NCBI GenBank assembly: GCA_041530395.1
Contig: CP136945.1
Coordinates: 2,666,001 to 2,730,000, forward strand
Direction of reading: 5' to 3'
DNA from: Thermosynechococcaceae cyanobacterium Okahandja
GTDB taxonomy: Bacteria > Cyanobacteriota > Cyanobacteriia > Thermosynechococcales > Thermosynechococcaceae
Length of the DNA: 64,000 nucleotides
Part shown: positions 1 to 9,147 of the stretch, in pieces
How the letters are laid out: the number at the start of each line of letters is the position of its first letter
How positions within the stretch are numbered: position 1 is the first letter of the stretch
Notes under the pieces: generated by a model
Database searches by the model: none
Seen by the model: only the letters and a program-made list of their open reading frames with translations
Told to the model about the DNA's origin: nothing
Made by a program: the position numbers and the translations under genes

Positions 1-1
1 T

Positions 2-502
2 TTGGTGCAACTGTGTGATCCCGCTGGCCAAGTGGCGGTCATTAAAATTCACCGTGGTCAACGGGAGGCACCGCACCTCAAGCAGCTTTTAGAGCACCCG
101 CGCATGACCAAGATTTTTCATTATGCCCGCTTTGATTTGGCCACCCTCCGCTATCACTTAGGCATCCGCGTGCAACCGGTGTTTTGCACCAAAATTGCCA
201 GTAAAATTGCCCGTACCTATTCGCCCCGCCATGGCCTTAAAGATTTGGCGCTTGATTTGCTGGGGGTGGAGTTGGATAAATCCGCCCAAAGTTCAGATTG
301 GGGGAATGCGGCTGATCTGCGGGACGATCAACTGCGCTACGCCGCCAACGATGTGCGCTACCTCATTCCCCTCAAGGAGCAACTGGTGCGCATCCTAGAG
401 CGGGAAGAGCGGCTCCCATTGGTTCAGGCTGCCTTGAATTGCTTGCCCGCAATTGTGGAACTGGATTTAGGGGGGTATGATCGCGTCTTCGAGCACGGCT
501 AA
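2..502 (+). CDS. RNase D-like 3'-5' exonuclease (DEDDy), 5' end cut by window edge
   Basis: This is the C-terminal 166 residues of a ribonuclease D-type exonuclease domain; the start lies outside the window. The visible part contains the Exo II region (FHYARFDLATL, carrying the second conserved Asp) and the Exo III region (YAANDVRYL), whose Tyr-x3-Asp arrangement marks the DEDDy subclass. Family members remove nucleotides from RNA 3' ends, for example in tRNA or small-RNA maturation. No HRDC domain follows, since the protein ends soon after Exo III, so this is the short, single-domain form common in cyanobacteria. Its 3' end overlaps the convergent nuclease gene at 467-1231 by about 36 bases. 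The fold class is secure; the exact substrate cannot be told. Confidence 0.85.
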   Translation: MVQLCDPAGQVAVIKIHRGQREAPHLKQLLEHPRMTKIFHYARFDLATLRYHLGIRVQPVFCTKIASKIARTYSPRHGLKDLALDLLGVELDKSAQSSDWGNAADLRDDQLRYAANDVRYLIPLKEQLVRILEREERLPLVQAALNCLPAIVELDLGGYDRVFEHG

Positions 503-1231
503 ATAGGGGTCTAAGGGGTTCTCTTGGCTGGGGGGGGTACGCTGGCAGCGCTGCTGAAAGGCGCAGGTGTAGCAATACTTAGGGATAAGCTCTGGGGGGA
601 CTTGGGGTAGGTCTTGGCCGTTGGCATGGTTGGCCAGCCAGGGGTGAAGTTGCTGCAACTGCTGCCTCAGGTCTTTTTCAACCTGTTGGTGCTGCAGTTG
701 ACTATACCGCACCGTGTAGAAATTGGCGGGGGGGGGCTCTTGGGCAAACCAGTAGGTCATGGAAATTTGATCTGGGCGGTAGTGGGTGGTGGCCGCCAGT
801 AGGTAGCAATACAGGCGGGTTTGCCAATGGTGGGCTAAGGTGTTCTGGGCAGGGGGCTGTGGATAGGTTTTCCAGTCGAGAATTTGCGCCCCCTCGCTGC
901 CAAAAATGACCAGATCGTAAATGCCAACAAGGGTAAAGCCCAGCAGGGCACTACTACAGCGATGCTCTGTGTAGCGGGTGCCGGTAATCATGGGCGGTGG
1001 AGTGTCTTCAAACCGCTGAAACCATTCCTGCAGGATTGGCTGAGTGTCGAGGAGAGGGTGGATATCTAGGCCGTGAAAATGCTGCTGCATCAGGCGATGG
1101 AACTCGCGGCCAAGCTGTTGAGCCGGGGTCGGGGCAAGGGGATCTGGCAAGCCTAAGCGATTTAGGTAGCGGTACTGAAAGTGGCGCGGGCAGTCCCGGA
1201 GGTGGCGCAGGTGAGCCTGGGAAATATACAT
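467..1231 (-). CDS. PD-(D/E)XK nuclease with predicted 4Fe-4S cluster (Cas4/AddB-like)
   Basis: A 254-residue protein read from the ATG at 1231; the open frame extends further upstream, but that stretch lies inside the preceding gene. In order it has Cys14 in LRDCPRHFQYRY, His45 in GREFHRLM, Asp106 in GIYDLVI, the catalytic Asp119-x-Lys121 (LDWKT), the QxxxY helix (Q137, Y141), and a terminal cysteine group C220, C223 and C229. One N-terminal plus three C-terminal cysteines around a RecB-type nuclease core is the iron-staple arrangement of Cas4 and AddB. No cas genes or helicase domains are nearby, so a repair or DNA-processing role is inferred, not shown. It starts two bases after the stop of the M48-like gene and is probably cotranscribed with it. 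Confidence 0.85.
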   Translation of the reverse strand: MYISQAHLRHLRDCPRHFQYRYLNRLGLPDPLAPTPAQQLGREFHRLMQQHFHGLDIHPLLDTQPILQEWFQRFEDTPPPMITGTRYTEHRCSSALLGFTLVGIYDLVIFGSEGAQILDWKTYPQPPAQNTLAHHWQTRLYCYLLAATTHYRPDQISMTYWFAQEPPPANFYTVRYSQLQHQQVEKDLRQQLQQLHPWLANHANGQDLPQVPPELIPKYCYTCAFQQRCQRTPPSQENPLDPYLAVLEDAIIPP

Positions 1232-1233
1232 GA

Positions 1234-3312
1234 CTAGAGCCAGCCGAGTAGGGTGAGGATGCCGTAAAGCACCCAAAGGCTGGCCACCACGATGGCCCAG
1301 TAGGGTGCCTGCCAAGACTGCGTCTGCTTGAGGTCGGGGCAGTGCCACTGGGCAACCTCCACCATGGGCACGGTACCACGGCGAAACCAACCTTCAACCG
1401 TGAGCGATCGCCCCCGCAGGGTTTCTAGGTGCTGGGGGGCAAGGATGAGCCACAGGCTTCCCCAAGGTCGATAGCAGCGCAGTAACCAAAGGCCGTTGGC
1501 TGTCTGTAACCACAGGTGCTGCCCTAAGCCATTGCGCAGGCCGGTAACCGCACACAGCCGCCCTTCTAGACGTACAGGGGTGCTGTCGAGGGGCAATGCC
1601 AAGGAACGGTGTAGGAGTTGACTGAGGGTGGCAACTTGGGGGCGATCGCCTAGGGTAGGGTAGTAAGCATTGATCCGCAGAAACAGCCCCACCCCAAGAC
1701 CGACTGCGCTCAGGCTCCGTCCGAGGGTCTGCCAATCGGTTAACCACCACAGGGCAAACCCCAACTGTCCCAACCGAAAGGCAAACTGGCCAACAGCGGT
1801 TAACAGGAGCGCCAGCAATACACCGGCGATCGCCCCCCAGAGGGGAGTCAGTTGCTGCCAGCCCCGCTGTAAGGGCCCGCTGGATTGGGGGGCAACAAGC
1901 AGTAGGCAGGGCAACTTCCAGCGACGGCTATAGGCCATCAATGCCCGCAGCCGCAGTCCCAAGGGACGATGGGAGGAGGTGCAGCGAAACCACCACCGCA
2001 GCGGATGATCCCCATCCCAACGGGCGATCGCCCCCCAGTCAATGGGTTGCTCTCCCCACAGGGCCGCTTGGGTCGGGTTCAGGGGCAGCAGCAGCCGCAG
2101 AGATTCCATGGCCGCCCCGATACTGCCTTGATGCCTGACGGTTTCCGCCGTGGCGTGCATCAGCCGCAGCCATGCCAGAACCAATGTATTGGGGTTGCCC
2201 GCCAGCACTGCCCCTTGGCGATCGCTATAGTACTGCCGCAGTTGATTGCTCCAAAACAGCAGCATCTCCAGCCCGCGAAAGAGGAGGTAACTGCCTTGGC
2301 TAAGCAGGGCGCAGGCCGTGTATAGGGTCATTGCCCCCAGCCGCCGTCCCCAATCCCGACCGTAGGGGGGGGCCCAGCGATCGCCCCAGCCACTGAAGCG
2401 GTGATAGAAGGCGTAGGGCACCTGTAACACCAGCACTAGGGGGGTTATCAGCGTATGCAAGCCCTGCCGTAGTTGTGCTAGCTCCACCGCCAGCAACGCC
2501 GCCAACTCTTGCGGGCTAAGACTGCGCAGTAGCCCCTCACTAACCACAATGCGCCGTCGCCAGCACCCATAGCTAAAAATAACCGGTGCGGCACTCATGA
2601 GGCACTGGAGTTGGGGCCGAGGTTGCCGCCACGACCAAGTCAAGCTGCCGATGAGGGTCACCGCTTCAGGACTGTAATCACTTAATTCCCCTAGGCTCAC
2701 CGGTCGCAGCCCGTAGCTATAGTGCAGCACCAGCGACCACAAACTACTGCTAAAGCCAAATAGCAGCAGTGCCACGGCACCCACCAGCGCCGCGGCGATC
2801 GCCCCTTCCCAGCCCCGCAACAGGGCCAGCATATCGTTCGGCAGCCCCGTCAGAGCCATCACTGCCACCCGTACAGCCCAATAGGCCAATCCCGCCATCA
2901 CGGCAATGGTCAACCCTTGGCTGACCCACAGGTACCAGCGAGACACCGGTCGTAGTTGCCGCAAGCGGCTAGAGGGCGGCGGTGGCATCAACAGTTGCAG
3001 ATTAGGAGCGGTAGGCTCTGCATCGCGGTGCAACTCGAGTTGGGGGAGGTACTTGCGCGCCCAAGCTTGGATGTGGGGATGCTCCACACGAGCTAGGAAT
3101 TGACACAGGGTAATGGCCTCTTGCCACTGCTGGGTTTGGGCATAGGCCTTCACAAGGTGCAGGTGCGCCTTTAACCCCTCCCGCCGCGTACCGCACTGGG
3201 CAATAACCGCCTGAAACGCTGCGATCGCCAGTAGGTAATCCCCGCGATTCAGCGCCGCTAAGCCTGCAACGAAACGAGGATCAACCCTGAAGTCGGATTC
3301 CGGGGAAGGCAT
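1234..3312 (-). CDS. M48-like membrane protein with degenerate active site and N-terminal TPR-like region
   Basis: A 692-residue protein. Residues 12-95 form TPR-like helices, and hydrophobic segments lie near 130-155, 168-200 and across the C-terminal 200 residues. Residues 245-285 resemble the M48 (HtpX/Ste24) catalytic block, including the typical IVVSEGLL lead-in. Where the zinc motif HExxH should be, however, the sequence reads VELAQ (276-280): the Glu is kept and both zinc-binding His residues are lost. It is therefore probably not an active metalloprotease. The C-terminal part (about 560-650) may be a small beta domain. Its ATG at 3312 is divergent from argG, and it leads a two-gene unit with the downstream nuclease. 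Function unknown; the M48 assignment rests on motif context only. Confidence 0.7.
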   Translation of the reverse strand: MPSPESDFRVDPRFVAGLAALNRGDYLLAIAAFQAVIAQCGTRREGLKAHLHLVKAYAQTQQWQEAITLCQFLARVEHPHIQAWARKYLPQLELHRDAEPTAPNLQLLMPPPPSSRLRQLRPVSRWYLWVSQGLTIAVMAGLAYWAVRVAVMALTGLPNDMLALLRGWEGAIAAALVGAVALLLFGFSSSLWSLVLHYSYGLRPVSLGELSDYSPEAVTLIGSLTWSWRQPRPQLQCLMSAAPVIFSYGCWRRRIVVSEGLLRSLSPQELAALLAVELAQLRQGLHTLITPLVLVLQVPYAFYHRFSGWGDRWAPPYGRDWGRRLGAMTLYTACALLSQGSYLLFRGLEMLLFWSNQLRQYYSDRQGAVLAGNPNTLVLAWLRLMHATAETVRHQGSIGAAMESLRLLLPLNPTQAALWGEQPIDWGAIARWDGDHPLRWWFRCTSSHRPLGLRLRALMAYSRRWKLPCLLLVAPQSSGPLQRGWQQLTPLWGAIAGVLLALLLTAVGQFAFRLGQLGFALWWLTDWQTLGRSLSAVGLGVGLFLRINAYYPTLGDRPQVATLSQLLHRSLALPLDSTPVRLEGRLCAVTGLRNGLGQHLWLQTANGLWLLRCYRPWGSLWLILAPQHLETLRGRSLTVEGWFRRGTVPMVEVAQWHCPDLKQTQSWQAPYWAIVVASLWVLYGILTLLGWL

Positions 3313-3468
3313 AGAAGAACATTAACCAAACCAAACTGGAGATGGGAACCACGCTGAATCGGCGAATGTTGGCAATTCCTCACACCAGTCATTTTGACGG
3401 TAGCAGATCCGGTATAGTGACGGGGAAGAATTGCCGCATCAATTTCAGGATAAAGCAGGATAGAGACT

Positions 3469-4674
3469 ATGGGTCGTGCAAAAAAAGTCGTTTTGGCCTA
3501 TTCCGGTGGCGTGGATACCTCAGTGTGTATTCCCTACCTGAAGCAGGAGTGGGGGGTGCAGGAGGTAATTACCCTAGCGGCGGATTTAGGGCAGGGGGAT
3601 GAGCTAGACCCCATTCGCCAGAAGGCGCTTGACTCGGGCGCTAGCCAATCCTTAGTTGTGGATGCCCAAGCGGCATTTATCCGCGACTATGCCTTTCCGG
3701 CGATTCAGGCCAATGCCCTCTACGAAAACCGCTACCCCCTTTCAACGGCCTTGGCACGCCCCCTCATTGCTAAGCTGCTTGTAGAAGCAGCTGCCGAGTA
3801 CGGTGCCGATGCGGTAGCCCATGGCTGCACCGGTAAAGGGAATGACCAAGTGCGCTTTGACGTGGCGATCGCCGCCCTGAACCCCAACCTGAAAGTACTT
3901 GCCCCGGCGCGGGAGTGGGGGATGAGCCGCGAAGAAACCATTGCCTACGGCGAGCGATTTGGCATTCCGGCACCCGTGAAAAAATCCTCCCCCTATAGCA
4001 TTGACCGCAACCTCCTCGGTCGTAGTATTGAAGCCGGCCCCCTCGAAGACCCATGGCAGGAACCGCTCGAAGAGATTTACCTCATGACCCGTGCCATTGA
4101 GGACACCCCCAACTCGCCCGAGTACGTTGAGATTGGCTTTGAGCAGGGGGTGCCCGTTAGCTTGGATGGTCAGCGGCTAGACCCTGTTGCCCTCGTTCGC
4201 CAACTGAATGAGCGGGTGGGGCGCCACGGCGTGGGGCGCATTGACATGATTGAAAACCGCCTGGTGGGCATTAAGTCCCGCGAAATCTATGAGGCACCTG
4301 CCCTCCTAGTACTCATTGATGCCCATCGCGACCTCGAAAGCCTCACCCTAACGGCGGATGTCACCCACTACAAGCGCGGTATTGAAGACACCTACAGCCG
4401 TCTGGTCTATAACGGCCTGTGGTATAGCCCCCTGAAGGCCGCCTTAGATGCCTTTATTCAACAAACGCAAACCCGCGTGAGCGGAACCGTACGGGTCAAG
4501 CTCTTTAAGGGCACCGCCAAGGTGGTGGGGCGGCAATCTCCCCTGTCGCTTTATACGCCTGATTTGGCTACCTATGGTGCCGACGATCAATTTGATCATA
4601 AGGCTGCGGAAGGGTTTATCTATGTGTGGGGGCTACCGACGCGGGTGTGGGCAGAAAAGCTGCGTCAAGGCTAA
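3469..4674 (+). CDS. argG: Argininosuccinate synthase
   Basis: A full-length 401-residue enzyme that joins citrulline and aspartate using ATP, the penultimate step of arginine synthesis in the cytoplasm. The PP-loop is visible at residues 10-18 (AYSGGVDTS). Further family blocks are the aspartate/citrulline-binding stretch [14 protein letters not shown] and the [18 protein letters not shown] segment. Start and length agree with the bacterial family. The gene stands alone behind a 156-base divergent spacer shared with the M48-like gene. A -10-like TATAGT occurs at 3413-3418 without a well-placed -35. Its stop overlaps the stop of the convergent YciI gene by four bases. Confidence 0.97.
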   Translation: MGRAKKVVLAYSGGVDTSVCIPYLKQEWGVQEVITLAADLGQGDELDPIRQKALDSGASQSLVVDAQAAFIRDYAFPAIQANALYENRYPLSTALARPLIAKLLVEAAAEYGADAVAHGCTGKGNDQVRFDVAIAALNPNLKVLAPAREWGMSREETIAYGERFGIPAPVKKSSPYSIDRNLLGRSIEAGPLEDPWQEPLEEIYLMTRAIEDTPNSPEYVEIGFEQGVPVSLDGQRLDPVALVRQLNERVGRHGVGRIDMIENRLVGIKSREIYEAPALLVLIDAHRDLESLTLTADVTHYKRGIEDTYSRLVYNGLWYSPLKAALDAFIQQTQTRVSGTVRVKLFKGTAKVVGRQSPLSLYTPDLATYGADDQFDHKAAEGFIYVWGLPTRVWAEKLRQG

Positions 4675-4943
4675 TCCGGTTGCTCGACAATGCACCACTC
4701 GTGCAGTTCGTACTCAACGCACTGGTGTTGCACTAGGGGGTCTGCCTCAACAATGGCTTTGGCGGCGGCCATTGAGGTGGCCTCAAACAGCATCATCCCG
4801 CCGCCCCGCTCCGCCCAGTAGCCTGTGCGAGCCTGATGACCAGCAGCGATAAGCTGGCGGACATAGGCACGATGGGCCGGTACGTACTGGTCAAAGGTGT
4901 GTTTGTCCACGATGCCCCGCTCAATTTTCACAAACCATGGCAT
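4671..4943 (-). CDS. YciI family protein
   Basis: A 90-residue single-domain protein of the YCII (dimeric alpha-beta barrel-like) superfamily. It begins [10 protein letters not shown], and the conserved His of the family probably lies in the VPAHRAYV segment, followed by [10 protein letters not shown] and a C-terminal EYELHEW strand. Family members are small, often dimeric proteins; a few are linked to dechlorination or catabolic chemistry, but most have no known reaction. The gene is monocistronic, converges on argG with a four-base overlap, and has its start about 100 bases from the divergent pentapeptide-repeat gene. The family call is good; no function is assigned. Confidence 0.8.
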   Translation of the reverse strand: MPWFVKIERGIVDKHTFDQYVPAHRAYVRQLIAAGHQARTGYWAERGGGMMLFEATSMAAAKAIVEADPLVQHQCVEYELHEWCIVEQPD

Positions 4944-5050
4944 TGGCAGCCTGCTCCTGCGGATTCAGCATTACAGCCTAGAATAGCAATAGCAACGACT
5001 TGGCTTCGCCGCCCGCCTTTGTTTTTGTTGTGCCCTTAAAGAATGCTTTC

Positions 5051-6361
5051 ATGAGTCAACCCATCACCCTTGAGACCCTACTCAGTGAATTTGCCCGCGG
5101 CGTTCGTAATTTTCGCGGTGTCAACTTGGCCGGGAGTAGCTTTCCCTTGGTGCAACTGAGCCACGTGGATTTAGCGGGCGCTAATCTGCAGGGGATTAAC
5201 TGGAGTGGCGCTGATTTAATTAAGGCCAATTTGGCCAATGCCAATCTGCGGGGGGCAAACCTGATTGGAGCAGATTTGAGTGGCGCCAATTTGACGGATG
5301 CGGATCTGCAGGAGGCGATCCTCAGCGGTGCGGTGTTGGTGGGGGCTTATCTGTCGCGGGCCAATCTGCGTCAGGCGGTGCTCAGTGGCGCGGTGCTTAA
5401 GGGGGCGGTGCTGCACGACAGCAATTTGCAAGGGGCGAATGTGGTAGGTGCTGATTTCTCGGCGGCCGATTTGACGGGGGCGATCGCCCAGCGCAAGGAC
5501 TTAGAGGAAGCCACCCTCAGTGGTGCTACGTTGCCCAATGGGGAAGTGGTCTTTGATGAGAGTGAGGTGGAGACAGTATTCCAACCCCCGGTTCAGCCGG
5601 TTGCCGAACCCATTGCCACCTCCGCCGATAGCACGATGCTGGAGTGGACCAATGAACAGGTGGTGGAGTTTTGGCTACAGCCGCAGCAGCCGCACCTCTG
5701 TACCTACCAAAGCGCTGATCTGAAGATCATTGACCTTGGCAACGACTGCTACCAACTGCGCACGGTTCACGAGCAGGCGATCGCCACCCTAGATGCCAGC
5801 GTAGAGCTACAACCCCGTATCACCCTGTTCACGGAAGCGCCATTTGCGGATTTGGTGGCCGGTGTGTTGGCGGCGCACTCGTTTTTACCCCTGCGGTACT
5901 GTGAGCAGCCCGTGCCCGCATGGGAGTACGTTCATGTTCCTATTCCGGCAGGGGCAGAGGTCCGCCAAGGGACGGCTCGCCAACTCTGGAAAACGTGGTG
6001 GTTGATGCTCAAGGCAACGCCTGATGGAGCCTCCCCGCAGCTACAACTGTTGGTGGAAACCCAATGGCAGCCCATTCATGATATTGCCTTTGCCCCCCTC
6101 GCCCTTGGCGGCTTAATCATTAAAACAGCGGCGGGCGATCGCCACTACGATGCCGATGCAGCGCTGTTGTGGTTAGAGTTCACCAACATCGGTACCATCC
6201 TCCGCCCTGAACCGACCGCAGCGCCACCCCCATGGCAGGGGATCCTCAGGGTTGAAAACGGTTGCCTTGTGATTCAAACGGCAGTGGGCACGATTGCCGT
6301 GCGCGGGGACAACCTAGAAGTTACCCTTGCCGGGCAGCCCATTGATATTCAACACCTCTAA
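5051..6361 (+). CDS. Pentapeptide-repeat protein with C-terminal unknown domain
   Basis: A 436-residue protein from the ATG at 5051; an in-frame start at 5000 would add 17 unlikely residues. Residues of about 20-170 are a run of A(D/N)LxG-type pentapeptides (for example ADLIKANLANANL and GANLIGADLSGANL), which fold as a right-handed beta-helix. The remaining 260 residues form an alpha/beta region with no repeat and no motif I recognise. Pentapeptide proteins are unusually common in cyanobacteria, and most lack a known role. There is no signal peptide, so it is probably cytoplasmic. The tRNA nucleotidyltransferase gene follows after 11 bases, suggesting cotranscription. Confidence 0.85.
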   Translation: MSQPITLETLLSEFARGVRNFRGVNLAGSSFPLVQLSHVDLAGANLQGINWSGADLIKANLANANLRGANLIGADLSGANLTDADLQEAILSGAVLVGAYLSRANLRQAVLSGAVLKGAVLHDSNLQGANVVGADFSAADLTGAIAQRKDLEEATLSGATLPNGEVVFDESEVETVFQPPVQPVAEPIATSADSTMLEWTNEQVVEFWLQPQQPHLCTYQSADLKIIDLGNDCYQLRTVHEQAIATLDASVELQPRITLFTEAPFADLVAGVLAAHSFLPLRYCEQPVPAWEYVHVPIPAGAEVRQGTARQLWKTWWLMLKATPDGASPQLQLLVETQWQPIHDIAFAPLALGGLIIKTAAGDRHYDADAALLWLEFTNIGTILRPEPTAAPPPWQGILRVENGCLVIQTAVGTIAVRGDNLEVTLAGQPIDIQHL

Positions 6362-6372
6362 AACAACTCTAA

Positions 6373-7647
6373 ATGGTTGTGATTCAGGCCTTTGATTTTA
6401 GCCGCTGGCCCATTGCGGTCAGTGATTTGCCGCCGAACACCTATCTGGTGGGGGGGGCGGTGCGGGATGCCCTCTTAGGTCGTGCCACCCTGTACCCCGA
6501 CTTAGACTTTATTGTCCCTAGGGATGCGCTACCCTTGGCGGCAACGCTGGCGCAGCGCTACGGTGCTGGCGTTGTCGTGCTGGATCGGGAGCGGCAGATT
6601 GTCCGGCTGGTGTTTGCCAATGCCACGGTGGATATTGCCCAGCAGCGGGGGGAAACCCTCCTCACGGATCTGGGCGATCGCGATTTTCGCCTCAATGCCA
6701 TTGCCTACGATATTCATCACCAGCACCTTGTGGATCCCTTGGGGGGGTTATTGGATTTACAGCAACGCCAAATTCACTACGTTGCCGTTGAGAACTTGGC
6801 GGCAGATCCGCTGCGGCTGCTGCGTGCCTATCGCCAAGCGGCGCAGTTGCAGTTTACAATTACCCCAGAGACCCGCCACGCCCTCCAAGCCTTGGCTCCC
6901 CGGCTGCGGGCAGTGGCACCTGAGCGGGTGCGGGTAGAGCTGAGTTACCTGCTGAGTGCGGTTGAAAGCGCTGCCAATATTACACTGGCCTTTCGGGATG
7001 GGGTGCTCGGGGTGTGGTTACCCTCCGTCACCGAAGAGCGGATAACCCACTACCATGCCCTAGAAACCACGCTCGCTAACTTCCCCTTCCCGGCCCTGTG
7101 GCCGAGCTTAACCACCTCCATTGCCACCACTGCCGCCCCGGGTGAGCCGCAGCGACGCACCCTTGCCGCCTTAGCGAAGCTCACCTGTTTAGTGCACCAC
7201 GACGAGCAGCGGGCGGGAGAAGAACTGACGGCTCTGACCTACACAGGGGATGAAATTAAGGCAGTTCAAGCCCTGTGCCGCCTGTTGCAAGACTGGTTAA
7301 TGCCCTTAGGGCACCCCCTCACCCGTGAACAGTCGTTCTATCTGTTTCGAGCCGCCAAGGACTACTTCCCGGCCTTTGTGGCACTGGCCTTAAGCCGCAA
7401 TATCCCAAAAGCCCACTTGGTTCCTTTGGTGAGGGCGTGGCTCGACCCCGAGGATACGGTGGCTCACCCCCCCCAGCTTTTGCGTGGCGCTGACCTAGTA
7501 CAGCAGTTTCAACTGCGCCCAGGACCTGCCATTGGCCAAATTTTACGGGCTGTTGAGGCGGCTCAAGCCCGCGGCGAGGTGAGCGATCGCCCCGGTGCCC
7601 TTGCCTTTGTTCACCAGCTTCTGCGCCAATCCACGCCCCAGTCCTAG
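6373..7647 (+). CDS. tRNA nucleotidyltransferase / poly(A) polymerase family (CCA- or A-adding)
   Basis: A 424-residue class II nucleotidyltransferase. The N-terminal block YLVGGAVRDALLG is followed by the metal-binding YPDLDFIV (DxD), then DRDFRLNAIAY and the DPLGGLLDL segment, and the neck helix around DPLRLLRAYRQAAQL. These enzymes build or repair the 3' CCA of tRNA. Several cyanobacteria are reported to split the activity into CC-adding and A-adding enzymes, and the sequence alone does not tell me which form this is. The nucleotide-selecting motif expected as EDxxR is not obvious. It follows the pentapeptide gene by 11 bases and converges on the small secreted-protein gene, six bases apart. 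Confidence 0.88.
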   Translation: MVVIQAFDFSRWPIAVSDLPPNTYLVGGAVRDALLGRATLYPDLDFIVPRDALPLAATLAQRYGAGVVVLDRERQIVRLVFANATVDIAQQRGETLLTDLGDRDFRLNAIAYDIHHQHLVDPLGGLLDLQQRQIHYVAVENLAADPLRLLRAYRQAAQLQFTITPETRHALQALAPRLRAVAPERVRVELSYLLSAVESAANITLAFRDGVLGVWLPSVTEERITHYHALETTLANFPFPALWPSLTTSIATTAAPGEPQRRTLAALAKLTCLVHHDEQRAGEELTALTYTGDEIKAVQALCRLLQDWLMPLGHPLTREQSFYLFRAAKDYFPAFVALALSRNIPKAHLVPLVRAWLDPEDTVAHPPQLLRGADLVQQFQLRPGPAIGQILRAVEAAQARGEVSDRPGALAFVHQLLRQSTPQS

Positions 7648-7653
7648 GAGGCG

Positions 7654-8082
7654 TTAGCTATTTGGGCGGCAGGCAGCCAGAATGGCGCGATCAACCGCAC
7701 TAACCTGATCAAGGCTGTAAAAGGTAAACAAGTCAATTTGTGCCGGATAGGTCTCCTCCTCGTAGGCAGGGACAACTGTGACCTCCAGTTGGCGATCGCC
7801 CACGGTTCCGGCAAAGCAATCAAAGGAGGAGTTGGGTAAGTAAAAGGCACCACGCACCTGCTGATCGGCAACTTCAAAGACAATGTAACCATGCCCCAGT
7901 TGCTGAGGCTGCGGAGACTCACCAAATACATAGATGCCATTGGCCAAGGCGGTTGGCTGGTTCTGACGCGCAATGAAGCTCACCGGCTGGGCAAGGGCCG
8001 CAGTTGTGCCCGCCAACACAGTCACCAGACCAACCAATACTGATACTGACAAGTGCCGACCAAACAAGCGTACGAAAAGCAT
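7654..8082 (-). CDS. Small secreted protein of unknown function
   Basis: A 142-residue protein from the ATG at 8082; an in-frame ATG at 8127 is possible but would bury the signal peptide. The N-terminus (MLFVRLFGRH) leads into a hydrophobic stretch ending AALAQP, a good signal peptidase I site after ALA. The mature part of about 115 residues is polar, has two cysteines (SFDCFAG and LAACRPN) that could form a disulfide, and no recognised domain. Periplasmic or extracellular location is inferred. It converges on the nucleotidyltransferase gene and lies downstream of the TSUP permease gene on the same strand, 177 bases away. It may be a cyanobacterial family protein; I do not recognise it. Confidence 0.7.
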   Translation of the reverse strand: MLFVRLFGRHLSVSVLVGLVTVLAGTTAALAQPVSFIARQNQPTALANGIYVFGESPQPQQLGHGYIVFEVADQQVRGAFYLPNSSFDCFAGTVGDRQLEVTVVPAYEEETYPAQIDLFTFYSLDQVSAVDRAILAACRPNS

Positions 8083-8259
8083 AGCTCTACCTGCCTGAGA
8101 CGCGGTAATTGAATGGTCAACGGTCATACCCGAGCGTTCGACAATGGTTGTAGCGAAGCGTGGTGTGATAGCGCTGATACTTTGATCGTGACAGATTTTA
8201 CCTCATTCCCCGAGTGAACTGTGACAGTAGTGGCACAGGCACAGATTCCCCCTTGCCAA

Positions 8260-9144
8260 CTATGACGATGGGCTAGCGGTTGAGCCTCTAGGTTCTTGGT
8301 TAAGGCTCGGCGACTGACGGCTGGGTGCTTCGGGGGGCGGTGAGAACAGCGTTTTGAGCATGACAAAACCCGCAATGGCCACCAAAAAGTAGCCAAAGGC
8401 TTTTTGCAGGTGGTGGGTGGCAACCCGCTGTCCCCAGTAACTGCCAACAACCGATCCAATAGCAGCGGCAAGGGTTAAGGTCAAGGTTAGCCGTGCATCG
8501 AGGGTCACTGTGCCCAAATAGCCCCATACCCCGGCAACGGAATTGGCGGTAATAATCAGCAGCGATGTACCGATGGCCTGCCGCATTGGCACCTTACCCA
8601 GCAATACGAGGGCGGGTACAATGGCAAAGCCGCCGCCCACCCCCACCAAACCGGTGAGGATCCCCACCCCCAGCCCTTCGGTGGGCAGCCAGAGCCAACA
8701 GTATTTGCAGGCGGGAGGGCGATAAAGCTGACTTTCAAGCGTTATTTCAGCTTCAGGGAAGGCTAGCTCTGGGGGGCGTTGCTGCCGCCGAATCATTAAC
8801 AGTGCCGCCACCAGCATTGTCGTGGCAAAGAGTAACAATTGCACCGTGTCGGTAATCCACGGCAGGGCGGCCAAGCGTGCCCCTAGGTAAGCGCCAATCA
8901 TCGTGCTGGAGCCAAAAATAAGGGCAAGGCGCACGTTCACGTAGCCGCGTCGCCACTGGGGGAGTGCCGCCAACAGGCTGACACTGCCCACAATCACGAG
9001 GGTCATGGCGATCGCCACCTTGGTGGGAATACCCATGACATACACAAGCACCGGCAGGGCAAGGACAGAGCCACCCCCCCCTAACAGCCCCAAACTCAGA
9101 CCGATGGCGATCGCTAACCCATGCCCTAGCCAGTACGCCAGCAT
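8260..9144 (-). CDS. TSUP (TauE/SafE) family sulfur-compound permease
   Basis: A 294-residue integral membrane protein with the two-repeat layout of the TauE/SafE family. Each half opens with a glycine-rich helix: GLSLGLLGGGGSVLALPVLVY near residue 15 and VGILTGLVGVGGGFAIVPALV near 155. About eight hydrophobic segments are visible. Family members export sulfite, thiosulfate or organosulfonates. It sits three bases after the rhodanese gene in an MBL hydrolase-rhodanese-permease order, the classic layout of sulfide/persulfide detoxification operons, so export of sulfite produced by the hydrolase is the likely job. The C-terminus is proline- and serine-rich. Confidence 0.88.
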   Translation of the reverse strand: MLAYWLGHGLAIAIGLSLGLLGGGGSVLALPVLVYVMGIPTKVAIAMTLVIVGSVSLLAALPQWRRGYVNVRLALIFGSSTMIGAYLGARLAALPWITDTVQLLLFATTMLVAALLMIRRQQRPPELAFPEAEITLESQLYRPPACKYCWLWLPTEGLGVGILTGLVGVGGGFAIVPALVLLGKVPMRQAIGTSLLIITANSVAGVWGYLGTVTLDARLTLTLTLAAAIGSVVGSYWGQRVATHHLQKAFGYFLVAIAGFVMLKTLFSPPPEAPSRQSPSLNQEPRGSTASPSS

Positions 9145-9147
9145 GGG

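Noticed and set aside
3394-3418. argG promoter TTGACG...TATAGT
   Set aside because: The two hexamers are only 13 bases apart, too close for a sigma-70 promoter.
8124-8471. 115-codon minus-strand open frame
   Set aside because: It overlaps the TSUP permease gene in another frame and has no plausible protein character.
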